38,645 nt of DNA, from the NCBI GenBank assembly GCA_937907585.1, contig CALCVH010000123.1, positions 1 to 38,645 on the forward strand, in the 5' to 3' direction. Position 1 is the stretch's first letter. Every line of letters begins with the position of its first letter. This stretch comes from an uncultured Bacillota bacterium (GTDB taxonomy: Bacteria > Bacillota_I > Bacilli_A > Izemoplasmatales > UBA1188). Positions 1 to 7,547 of the stretch are shown here, piece by piece. Under the pieces are notes generated by a model. The model ran no database searches. It was not told where the DNA came from and was given only the letters and a program-made list of their open reading frames with translations. The translations under genes and the position numbers were made by a program.

Positions 1-1324
1 TAGATGAAGACCATGTTATAGTCTTATCAGTTGCGTCACTTGGATTGATTGTTGCGGAAAGTTCTGATGTATCTCCGATTCCTATAGATAAAGTAGTTTT
101 ATCAAGTTCGACACTAGTTTCTGAAACAATCGCCGTTATACTACAGGTAGCGGTGAAGCCTAAATCGGCTGTAGTAGCAGTTATTGATACATTTCCAGCA
201 CCTAGAATTGAAACAGCGCCATTTTCATCTACAACTGCAACGCTAGTATTGGAACTAGTCCAAATAACATCTTTATTTGTAGCGCTATCTGGTGATACAG
301 TTGCGTTTAATACTATTTGGTCTCCGACTTCACAAGTTAGATTTTCTTCATTTAAAGATATTGATTCAACATGAGTATAATCTGGATCAACAAATTGGTT
401 GAAGTGAGCAACTTTACCGTTTATAGAAACACGACATGAAACATCTTCATTCTCTCCTATTTCTACAGTAAATTCTTCTTTGTATGAACCTTCATATAAG
501 TATATAGTTTGAGAATTATCACCAAGAACTCTAACAGTGATAAAGTCAATATCATCACTATCTATATTTAGACTAAAAGTCATGGTGTTTCCATCTTTAT
601 GTGTTATATCAGTAGAGACTTCATATTTATCGTATTCTGCAGTCTTATAATTTGCATAATATACAACTTTACTTGAACTATAATCATATTCATTTCTATT
701 TATAAGAACTTGAGTATCTTCATTATAATCATCAGTAATGTCATAAATTGATAAGTTATAAGTTGTACCAGGCTTTAAACTAGAGAAAGAAACTTGGCTT
801 TTTTCAATTATTTCTTCTTGGAAGATATCTTCACCATTACTTAAAGATATAATGTAAACTTTATTTGGATCTTTTTCTATTGAAAAGCCGAGTTCATTAC
901 TCTTAGCCATAAATACGGATACGTTGTTTGTTGAATTTGAAATATTAGTAAATGTATTGGATGTTGAACCAATAATCGCAACCGCTCCAACTAAAGTGAC
1001 AGCGATTCCACCAAAAATGGTTGGAAATCCAAGTCCATGTAGAACGGTTTTACCAGTCTTACTAAATATATTAGCGTTTGCTGCGCCAGCGATACCACTA
1101 GCGTTACTATTATTTAAATTATTGTTGTTAGATGATTCATTATAATTATTGTTTGCTCTTATAATATTTTCTTCTTGATAGCGAATATTATCTTCAGGTA
1201 CAGAAAAAACTTCGCTTTTTAAACGAATTTCTTCTTCTAATTTATGAACATTATTATGCTCATCTACATTTAAAATATCGTCTTCGTTTTCTAAGTTGAA
1301 AACATTTTTCTCATCATCTAACAT
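1..1324 (-). CDS. BIG2-domain membrane-anchored surface protein (partial)
   Basis: The reading frame runs leftward from an ATG at 1324 and is still open at base 1, giving 441 visible residues without the C-terminus. Residues 1-90 are acidic and Asn-rich and carry no signal peptide. A single hydrophobic segment at about 95-118 would anchor the protein, leaving the N-terminus inside the cell. Residues 145-195 look like a small beta-sandwich (FN3-like). Residues 318-400 form a BIG2 Ig-like domain with the usual series of sequence marks: VESISLNEENL, then VGDQIVLNATVSP, then VIWTSSNTSVAVVD. A second BIG2 copy starts at about 403 and is cut. BIG2 domains are known from adhesins and cell-wall proteins, so an envelope role is inferred. 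No Shine-Dalgarno sequence precedes the ATG. The gene lies 29 bp after the MscS stop codon and could share its transcript. Confidence 0.8.
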   Translation of the reverse strand, partial: MLDDEKNVFNLENEDDILNVDEHNNVHKLEEEIRLKSEVFSVPEDNIRYQEENIIRANNNYNESSNNNNLNNSNASGIAGAANANIFSKTGKTVLHGLGFPTIFGGIAVTLVGAVAIIGSTSNTFTNISNSTNNVSVFMAKSNELGFSIEKDPNKVYIISLSNGEDIFQEEIIEKSQVSFSSLKPGTTYNLSIYDITDDYNEDTQVLINRNEYDYSSSKVVYYANYKTAEYDKYEVSTDITHKDGNTMTFSLNIDSDDIDFITVRVLGDNSQTIYLYEGSYKEEFTVEIGENEDVSCRVSINGKVAHFNQFVDPDYTHVESISLNEENLTCEVGDQIVLNATVSPDSATNKDVIWTSSNTSVAVVDENGAVSILGAGNVSITATTADLGFTATCSITAIVSETSVELDKTTLSIGIGDTSELSATINPSDATDKTITWSSS

Positions 1325-1353
1325 AATAGTAATTTAATAATTTTTTTAATTAT

Positions 1354-2376
1354 TTATCCGTTATTAACAGAATCTAATCCGTCAGATACTTCTTTTTGTT
1401 CTTCAACGAATTCTTTTGCTGCTATCTTTTCTTTATATGTTGCTTTTTCAAAAGATACTGGTTCATTAACCACAACTTGTGGGAATGGAATATTGATATT
1501 ATTCTTGTCAAATAATAATTTGAATTCTCTATTCATATCTCTTTCAACTTGATATCTCATCTTTTCATCACATTGAGCAACAAATTTCAAATTCACAGAA
1601 GAATCTGCTAATGCAGAAACACCTTTATAGAAAGGACCTTCTTGAATAGCAGGGATATTTTCTTTAATTTTACTTAAATTATTTTTTAAGATTGCTTCTA
1701 CTCTTTCTAATGATTCGCCATATTCAATACCGATTTCAATAACCGCTAAAGAAAGTTGATTAGTCATGTTAACCATTGATCTAATATCAGAGTTATTGAT
1801 AACTTTAATATTTCCACCATCGTCAACTATTTGAGTGTGTCTCATACCAATTTCTTTTACAACACCTCTAAATCCATCAGCAACAATAACATCACCAACA
1901 GAGAAAACATCTTCAAAGACAATGAATAATCCAGCAATGATATCGCTTAATAATGGTTGAATTGCTAAGCCAACAATTAATGATACGATTCCTATGCCAG
2001 CTAAGATAACAGCTGTATCAACGCCAAATGAAGATAAGACGAAGAATAGCCAAACAATCACAGCAGCGTACTTAATAACACTGATTAAGATAGTTAGTAA
2101 ACCTCTTGTCTTTTTTAATAATGGCAAGCAGAGTCGGAATAATAATCTCAAAATAAAACTAATTCCAAAAATGAAGAAAGAATAACTGATAATTCTTACT
2201 AAAGTATTTGGATCTCCTGCACCTGAGAATAAATATAAACTGCGATAAAATTCGTTATCCTTACCAAAAATCATTCCTCCAAAGAAGAATAAAACAGCAT
2301 AAACAACTAATAATCCTAAAAAGACATAGCCAAAAATCTTTTCAAATAAGGATAATCTTTCGTTTTTGTTTTTCAT
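1354..2376 (-). CDS. mscS: MscS-family small-conductance mechanosensitive channel
   Basis: The product (340 residues) is a membrane channel that opens under membrane tension and releases solutes on hypo-osmotic shock. Hydrophobic helices lie at about 12-33, 58-81 and 94-119. They are followed by the pore helix, with GIGIVSLIVGLAIQPLLSD, and then the conserved beta-domain entry FEDVFSVGDVI. The C-terminal half (IGMRHTQI, INNSDIRSMVNMTNQ, about residues 175-300) matches the MscS soluble vestibule. A longer frame opens at 2436, but GGAGG sits 8 bases before the ATG at 2376 and nothing comparable precedes the upstream ATG, so I use 2376. The last about 40 residues are a charged tail beyond the core family. 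A BIG2 surface protein follows closely. Family assignment is secure. Confidence 0.93.
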   Translation of the reverse strand: MKNKNERLSLFEKIFGYVFLGLLVVYAVLFFFGGMIFGKDNEFYRSLYLFSGAGDPNTLVRIISYSFFIFGISFILRLLFRLCLPLLKKTRGLLTILISVIKYAAVIVWLFFVLSSFGVDTAVILAGIGIVSLIVGLAIQPLLSDIIAGLFIVFEDVFSVGDVIVADGFRGVVKEIGMRHTQIVDDGGNIKVINNSDIRSMVNMTNQLSLAVIEIGIEYGESLERVEAILKNNLSKIKENIPAIQEGPFYKGVSALADSSVNLKFVAQCDEKMRYQVERDMNREFKLLFDKNNINIPFPQVVVNEPVSFEKATYKEKIAAKEFVEEQKEVSDGLDSVNNG

Positions 2377-2510
2377 ATGACAATCCTCCACAAAAAACAT
2401 GTAAAATTTATAAATATTATACAAGTTATTATACAAAAATTTTTTTATTATTTAAATAAAAATTATTTTGAATATACAATTTTTTAAAATATGGTTGTAT
2501 ACCGTAAATA

Positions 2511-2576
2511 AAATATCTCCAAAATAGGTTTTTAGGTTTGTTTAAAATCTTGGACCTAATTCGGAGATAATATTTA
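2511..2576 (-). terminator. Two-tier hairpin, putative terminator after the GH127-like gene
   Basis: Directly beyond the stop codon at 2578 an outer stem pairs AATATTATCTCC with GGAGATATTTT. An inner stem pairs TTAGGT with ACCTAA. The T-rich stretch on the minus strand is short, so termination is plausible but not certain. Confidence 0.45.
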
Positions 2577-2577
2577 T

Positions 2578-3777
2578 TTAATATATAATCTTTAATTCTA
2601 TATCATCTATTTTTTCTTTATTTATTTCATTTAGCGAAAATATTGGAGTAATCTTTCCATTATATTCCACAAGCAACTTATCATCTACGAAATGTCTATT
2701 ATATTCATCAACTATTACTTCACTATTTGGATTATGAATAAACATTTCTTCTCTTTTACTATAATATAATAAGCCTTCAGCGTATCTCATCGTACAACAG
2801 AATAATGCTTCATACATTAATGGTTTTAATATTCTTTGTTTTATAGTTACACAAGAATTTGTCCCAGCGCCACCATTTACTCTTTGACAGAACTGCAAAC
2901 CATTAAACCATATACGTCTAGATAATGTTTTATAACATTCTTCTTTTGTTAACTCATATAACTCTACAGATAATATGAAACTATCTACTATTGCGCAAGG
3001 TTCTGTCCAAGTATTTTCTCTACTAAACCAGTTAAAGTTTTCATAGTTTAAAGTCATTCCATGATTTAAATAGTAATCATATTTCTCTTTTACTAAATTT
3101 AAATATTTAACATCATTAGTAGTTTGATATAAAGTTAGAATTCCTCTTAGGCAAGATAATGTAGTATGAGTTTGAAATTTATATTTAGATAGATCTATTT
3201 TTTCAAATACACCAATAGCGTTATCTAAGAATTCTTTAACTCTAGAATCTTTTGTCTTTTGATAATATTTAGATAAGCCATCTACACACATAAATGCGCA
3301 ACCTATATCAGTAGATACTCTCCATCCAGAAATAACTTTAGTAGTTGTACCTTCTACTCCACCTTCATATGAATCTCTTAAGAGAGGATAATGATTAAAC
3401 CACTTAAACGCTGGTAAGTATAAGTTTTCAACAGTGCTTCTTGCGACATCCATCGCAAAATCATTATTAAAATTATCTGCGTATTTTAATAATCCTCTTA
3501 AATACCAGTTATGACCAGATAATTGTTGTTCATCAACAATAGTTCCATCAAATTCATTACCAAAATATAATTTGTCATTTGTTTTACTAGGAAGAAGTTC
3601 AACCATTTTATGCATGGTTGAAATTTCTTTTTTATTTATTTCATAATGACAGTTAAAAGCTAATAAGGCTCTTCCTTCATAATCTCCTGGCCAATCATAT
3701 TCTCTTGGTCTAAATACATTATCTATACTATAAGCGTCATCTTTTAGTCTTTCATAATTCTTAATAATATTTATCAT
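2578..3777 (-). CDS. Short GH127-like (DUF1680) alpha/alpha-barrel protein
   Basis: The product has 399 residues, no signal peptide and no membrane segment, so it is probably cytosolic. It has the helix-rich, Trp- and Tyr-rich character of (alpha/alpha)6-barrel glycosidases. The clearest link to GH127 beta-L-arabinofuranosidases is the zinc/catalytic layout: Glu259-Pro-Cys261 (WTEPCAIVD) and the Cys327-Cys328 pair (ALFCCTMRYAEG). These correspond to the E-x-C and CC ligands known in GH127. Other marks are LRDSYEGG at about 134-140 and WRVSTDIG at about 152-159. The family is usually about 600-700 residues with C-terminal beta-domains; here little follows the barrel. The gene is a single unit: an extended -10 element lies just upstream and a hairpin follows. 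The true substrate is unknown, and an arabinofuranoside-like sugar is only an inference. Confidence 0.6.
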   Translation of the reverse strand: MINIIKNYERLKDDAYSIDNVFRPREYDWPGDYEGRALLAFNCHYEINKKEISTMHKMVELLPSKTNDKLYFGNEFDGTIVDEQQLSGHNWYLRGLLKYADNFNNDFAMDVARSTVENLYLPAFKWFNHYPLLRDSYEGGVEGTTTKVISGWRVSTDIGCAFMCVDGLSKYYQKTKDSRVKEFLDNAIGVFEKIDLSKYKFQTHTTLSCLRGILTLYQTTNDVKYLNLVKEKYDYYLNHGMTLNYENFNWFSRENTWTEPCAIVDSFILSVELYELTKEECYKTLSRRIWFNGLQFCQRVNGGAGTNSCVTIKQRILKPLMYEALFCCTMRYAEGLLYYSKREEMFIHNPNSEVIVDEYNRHFVDDKLLVEYNGKITPIFSLNEINKEKIDDIELKIIY

Positions 3778-3800
3778 AGTCTTTTACCCTTTTGATGGTT

Positions 3801-3809
3801 ATTATATCA
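3801..3809 (-). promoter_or_regulatory. Extended -10 promoter for the GH127-like gene
   Basis: On the minus strand TGATATAAT matches the extended -10 consensus TGnTATAAT, about 24 bases before the start codon at 3777. No good -35 box is seen, as is usual for extended -10 promoters. Confidence 0.5.
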
Positions 3810-3855
3810 TATCACCTTATATTTCAACTATCATTACTAAAGACAATTTATATAT

Positions 3856-4758
3856 TTATTTACTTATTGTGATAACAATATCGCCTGTACTTGTTTCGAT
3901 CTCACAAATATTTCCACTTGTATTTGGTACTCTTACTATACCTGTACTAGTCTTTGCATTAAATGTTTTATCAGTTAAGATATTCCCTTTAACATCGCCA
4001 GTTGATGTTTTAATCTTTATTTTACTTCCGTCGCATCTATCTAGATAAACATCACCTGTTGATGTCTTTATTTCTAGATTTGAATTTGTTATTACATTAA
4101 CTAGCTTTACATCTCCTGTACTTGCTTTGACATTAATATTATTTGATACATTAACATTTTTTATTTCAATATTACCAGTATCAGATTCAATACTCATATC
4201 TACTAAAGAAATATCATTTATTTTTATGTTTCCTGTATCTACTTCAACCTTTAGGTAATTTGATACATTTGCGTTAAAGCTAATATCCCCAGTATCTGTA
4301 CTAACTTCAGCAGTTAAAAATGAGAATTCTTTAGAAATATCTACATCTCCAGTATCAGTAGTTATAGTTAAATTTTCATAAGTGTTATTGGGTAAATATA
4401 CATATACACCAAGTTTTTCAAAAGAAAAACCCCATTTCTTATAGAAAACACGTTCATCTATAAATTTAATATTTAGTGTATTTGTATCAACTTTCACATC
4501 ATATTTAGTATCCTCAAATTCTTTTACTACAACCTTACATTTATCTAAACTATTATCATAAATAAATTTAACATCATCTGTATCTACATCTATATTAATA
4601 TTTGAAAATGATTCATTAGTCTCATAAGTTCTTTCATTCGCTTTAGCTTGAATTACACTGTAGTCACCTTTAACAAAGAAACCATATGAAAAAACACCGC
4701 CCCCAACAACTAATAATATAACCGCTATGAATAATAGAAATTTTGAAGCTTTATTCAT
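3856..4758 (-). CDS. DUF4097-family membrane-anchored beta-helix protein
   Basis: A 300-residue protein with one N-terminal membrane helix (about 6-28) followed by an extracytoplasmic domain. That domain is made of regularly spaced repeats of the type (S/T)(S/D)TGDV/I, at least ten copies between residues 130 and 300. These are the rungs of the right-handed beta-helix of the DUF4097 (putative adhesin) family. The ATG at 4758 has GGAGG 8 bases upstream, and this site lies inside the end of the DUF1700 gene, with which it overlaps by 8 bases, implying translational coupling. PadR-DUF1700-DUF4097 is a recurrent Firmicutes trio linked to envelope stress responses; the exact role is unknown. This is the last gene of the operon. 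Confidence 0.88.
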   Translation of the reverse strand: MNKASKFLLFIAVILLVVGGGVFSYGFFVKGDYSVIQAKANERTYETNESFSNINIDVDTDDVKFIYDNSLDKCKVVVKEFEDTKYDVKVDTNTLNIKFIDERVFYKKWGFSFEKLGVYVYLPNNTYENLTITTDTGDVDISKEFSFLTAEVSTDTGDISFNANVSNYLKVEVDTGNIKINDISLVDMSIESDTGNIEIKNVNVSNNINVKASTGDVKLVNVITNSNLEIKTSTGDVYLDRCDGSKIKIKTSTGDVKGNILTDKTFNAKTSTGIVRVPNTSGNICEIETSTGDIVITISK

Positions 4759-5350
4759 TTTTGTTTCCTCCTTTAATTAGGCTTCTTTTAAGACCTATAA
4801 AAATCTTCTTATTTAATCTAACGTTTAATACTACTATATATTTAAATGCGAAAGCGAAGAATATTGATAAAGCGGCTAAAACTAATGAAGTACCGAGTAG
4901 TGTTAATGATAATTGACTATTAAATAGATACGCAATAAATCCTATAAATATACCTATTGAAGATACGATAAACGCTATTTCTATACTTAACGCAACAAGC
5001 ACAAATACCCAAGTTAAAAGACATAATACAAGCACTAATACAATTAATGTTATTAAAAGTGGAAACCATAAAGGAAAGCCTAAGATTAATAATAGAATCA
5101 TCAATCCAGACATCTTTTTCTTTGTTCTGATTCTTTCTTGTACAAGCCTCTTTAGAGGCATATCTTTAGCGATATCAGCGATTACTTTATTGACACCACC
5201 AAGTTCATTAACCGCTTCTTCTTCGCTTTTACCACTAGATACGATATCATCGATCATTTCGCTATAAAAGCTAAGTCTATCTTCTAAATCATCTTTAGGA
5301 AGACCTTTTAAATTTTTCTCTAGTTCATATAAAAATTCTTTTTTATTCAT
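4751..5350 (-). CDS. DUF1700 (HAAS-type) membrane protein
   Basis: About 199 residues. Residues 1-75 form the conserved helical signalling domain (MNKKEFLYELEKNL, EEAVNELGGVNKVIADI), followed by hydrophobic helices at about 85-125, 130-155 and 160-175. DUF1700 proteins are thought to pass an envelope signal to the partner PadR regulator and DUF4097 protein. The frame can open at a GTG (5359) or an ATG (5356). GAAGG, however, lies 8 bases before the ATG at 5350, which also fits the family start, so 5350 is chosen. It overlaps the PadR stop by 8 bases. The arrangement as the middle gene of PadR-DUF1700-DUF4097 supports the assignment. Confidence 0.87.
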   Translation of the reverse strand: MNKKEFLYELEKNLKGLPKDDLEDRLSFYSEMIDDIVSSGKSEEEAVNELGGVNKVIADIAKDMPLKRLVQERIRTKKKMSGLMILLLILGFPLWFPLLITLIVLVLVLCLLTWVFVLVALSIEIAFIVSSIGIFIGFIAYLFNSQLSLTLLGTSLVLAALSIFFAFAFKYIVVLNVRLNKKIFIGLKRSLIKGGNKNE

Positions 5351-5660
5351 GTCCATCACCTTCTACAATATATAAATAAATTGACATTAATTCTTTCCAT
5401 TCACTTTTAAATTCTTCTATTCTCTTTAATCCTTTATCAGTGATGTGATAATATTTTCTTAATCTTCCTTCAAATTCCTTGGTCCAAACTGTGATCATTT
5501 TAGCGTCTTCTAATCTTTTTAATATTGTATAAAGAGTAGATTCTGATAAATTTAATACAGGCCTAACATCTTTAATTATTTTATATCCATATGAATCTTC
5601 ATTCTTTATAGCGGCTAAGACGCATACATCTAGTACTCCTTTTTTTAGCTGTGCATCCAT
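5343..5660 (-). CDS. PadR-family transcriptional regulator
   Basis: A 105-residue winged-helix repressor of the short PadR class. It shows the family marks GVLDVCVLAAIKNEDSYGYKII (helix 1-2), LSESTLYTILKRLEDAKMI (recognition helix, about 38-56) and GRLRKYYHITDKGL (wing, about 64-77), with a C-terminal dimerisation helix. GGAGG lies 5 bases before the ATG. It is the first gene of the operon and probably regulates its own promoter: a 19-bp imperfect dyad covers the -10 box immediately upstream. The ligand or signal is not known for this subgroup. Confidence 0.92.
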   Translation of the reverse strand: MDAQLKKGVLDVCVLAAIKNEDSYGYKIIKDVRPVLNLSESTLYTILKRLEDAKMITVWTKEFEGRLRKYYHITDKGLKRIEEFKSEWKELMSIYLYIVEGDGHE

Positions 5661-5675
5661 ATATACCTCCGATTA

Positions 5676-5694
5676 CGTTATACATCATATTACG
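5676..5694. promoter_or_regulatory. Putative PadR operator dyad
   Basis: On the minus strand CGTAATA-TGATG-TATAACG is an inverted repeat with one mismatch in seven positions per arm. It covers the -10 box of the PadR operon, a typical place for an autorepressor site. Confidence 0.45.
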
Positions 5695-5712
5695 AAGTAT
5701 AGAGATTGTCAA
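5684..5712 (-). promoter_or_regulatory. Strong sigma-70-type promoter of the PadR-DUF1700-DUF4097 operon
   Basis: A perfect -35 TTGACA (5707-5712) and a TATGAT -10 (5684-5689) are separated by exactly 17 bp on the minus strand. The ribosome binding site of the PadR gene follows about 15 bases downstream. Confidence 0.8.
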
Positions 5713-5719
5713 TATTTTT

Positions 5720-5762
5720 TAAGAAAAAAGTGCTAACTTGAGATAATTCTCATGTTAACACT
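5720..5762 (-). terminator. Rho-independent terminator after tRNA-Glu
   Basis: On the minus strand a long stem pairs AGTG-T-TAAC and TGAGA with TCTCA and GTTA-G-CACT around an ATTA loop, followed by TTTTTTCTT. It closes the nnr-gltX-tRNA-Glu transcript and lies just before the PadR promoter. Confidence 0.85.
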
Positions 5763-5777
5763 ATATAATATCTCGTG

Positions 5778-5851
5778 TAGCTCATACGGGGTTCGAACCC
5801 GTGAATGCTGCCTTGAGAGGGCAGTGAGTTAGACCGCTTCTCCAATGAGCC
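5778..5851 (-). tRNA. tRNA-Glu (CUC)
   Basis: A 74-nt cloverleaf. The acceptor stem GGCTCAT pairs with ATGAGCT (G1-U72 wobble). The D-stem is GAG/CTC, the anticodon stem CTGCC/GGCAG with loop CTCTCAA (anticodon CTC, reads GAG), and the T-arm is ACGGG-TTCGAAC-CCCGT. CCA is not encoded. It begins 13 bp after the gltX stop codon on the same strand, so the glutamyl-tRNA synthetase and a cognate tRNA probably share a transcript. Confidence 0.9.
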
Positions 5852-5864
5852 ATATGAAAGTAAC

Positions 5865-7514
5865 TTATTCAGTTACTTTTTTAAATCTATTAACAATTTT
5901 TTCTTTACCTAATATCTGTTCTACATAATATAGATTAGGTGAAGATTTTCTTCCTGTTAAAGATATTCTAATTATTTCAGAAGCTTCTCCAATAGTTCCT
6001 TTAAACTTATCTGGTGCTTCTCTCATTTCTTTCTTATTAGCCGCAAAACCTAATGGGTTCATTACAGACTTAAGATTATTAAACCATTCTTCTTCTGTTT
6101 TTTCAAGACCTAAATTATTCATATGAGCGTTTAATACTTTATTAATTTCTTCTTTAGAATATTTAGGGTTAAATTCTTCTTTAGTTAGATTATCAAAATA
6201 ATCATCATAGAAGAATGAAATGAATGGTACTATATCTTCAAATTTTGTATAGTCTTTTCTTGGATTTTCTTTTTCTCTTTCTATATTTACTATAGATTCA
6301 AAATAATCTCTATCTCTATTAATTAAATCATATAGCTCTTTATTGTAGTTAGATGCGTATTCTAGCGCTTGATCAGTAAATTCTTTTTTAGTTAATCTAG
6401 ATAATCTTTCTTTAGATATATTATTAATCTTTTCTATATCGAATAATGCACCATCAACATTAAATTTTTCGAATGTGAAATTAAAATCATAAATATCAGA
6501 ATCCATATGTTCTAATCTCCATTCTTCAAAATTAGAATTAGCTAAAGTAAATAGATATTCTAATAATGCTTTTTTAGGATATCCACTTTCTAAGAAGAAT
6601 GATACAGCGGCTTCTTTATCATGACGTTTAGATAGCTTTCTTCTCTTTCCTTCATCTAATTTCATGATTACAGGAAGGTGAGCGTATTTAGGAGGCTCCC
6701 AACCCATTCTTTCAAATAATTCAATATGAATAGGAAGAGATGACAACCATTCTTCGCCTCTAGTAACGTGAGTTGTTCTCATGAAGTGATCATCACATAA
6801 ATGAGCGAAATGATATGTAGGAAGTCCATCTTTCTTTAATATAACAATGTGTTGATCATTTTCTGATAATTCTAAATCTCCCTTAATTAAATCGTGAACT
6901 TTAATCTTATTATTATGATCTCCTTTAGACCTAAAACGTATGATATATTTATCGCCTTTTTCAATTCTATCTATAGCTTCTTGAGCTGTGTAAAATGAAC
7001 ATATTGCGTATTTACCATAATATCCAGGATTTTCTTTATTAGCTTCCTGTTTCTTTCTTATCTCATCTAATTCTTCTTCACTAACAAAACAAGGATATGC
7101 ATCTCCTCTTTTAATTAGTTCTTTGATGACTGTATTATATATTTCGCTTCTATCTGATTGTTTATACGGACCATAATTACCTTTTTCATAAGTTCCATAA
7201 TATCCTTCAGTAGGAACGATCCCAAAATTGGCTAATTGTGTTAATAATTCTTCTCCTGAACCTGCGACCTCTCTTTTTGAGTCAGTATCTTCTAATCTCA
7301 ACATGAAAACGCCACCCGTTTGTTTCGCAAACTTATGACATATCATCGCAGTAAATAAGCTTCCTGAATGTAAGAATCCTGTAGGAGATGGAGCGAATCT
7401 ATCAACGATTGCGCCTTCAGCTAATTCTCTTTTAGGATATCTTTTTTCAAGATCATCTATAGTTGTATGAATATTTGGAAATATTAATTCAGCTAGTCTT
7501 TCATTATCAGTCAT
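5865..7514 (-). CDS. gltX: Glutamate--tRNA ligase
   Basis: Class I aminoacyl-tRNA synthetase charging tRNA-Glu (and possibly tRNA-Gln, if amidation is used). The HIGH-type signature is PSPTGFLHSGS (His49). Conserved RLEDTDSKRE follows at about 73-82, and the KMSKS-type signature is RRKLSKRHD at about 291-299. At 549 residues it is longer than the usual 480-500, with an extended N-terminus of about 35 residues before DRFAPSPTG. This longer form is, to my knowledge, seen in some anaerobic Firmicutes. AGAGG lies 8 bases before the ATG. It sits 33 bp downstream of nnr and directly upstream of a tRNA-Glu gene. Confidence 0.95.
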   Translation of the reverse strand: MTDNERLAELIFPNIHTTIDDLEKRYPKRELAEGAIVDRFAPSPTGFLHSGSLFTAMICHKFAKQTGGVFMLRLEDTDSKREVAGSGEELLTQLANFGIVPTEGYYGTYEKGNYGPYKQSDRSEIYNTVIKELIKRGDAYPCFVSEEELDEIRKKQEANKENPGYYGKYAICSFYTAQEAIDRIEKGDKYIIRFRSKGDHNNKIKVHDLIKGDLELSENDQHIVILKKDGLPTYHFAHLCDDHFMRTTHVTRGEEWLSSLPIHIELFERMGWEPPKYAHLPVIMKLDEGKRRKLSKRHDKEAAVSFFLESGYPKKALLEYLFTLANSNFEEWRLEHMDSDIYDFNFTFEKFNVDGALFDIEKINNISKERLSRLTKKEFTDQALEYASNYNKELYDLINRDRDYFESIVNIEREKENPRKDYTKFEDIVPFISFFYDDYFDNLTKEEFNPKYSKEEINKVLNAHMNNLGLEKTEEEWFNNLKSVMNPLGFAANKKEMREAPDKFKGTIGEASEIIRISLTGRKSSPNLYYVEQILGKEKIVNRFKKVTE

Positions 7515-7547
7515 ATTATAATCCTCTCTATCGTATTATATCATTAA

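Noticed and set aside
45..374. Plus-strand 109-codon frame
   Set aside because: It is antisense to the BIG2-domain gene, whose protein-like features are clear; the plus frame has no ribosome site or recognisable motif.
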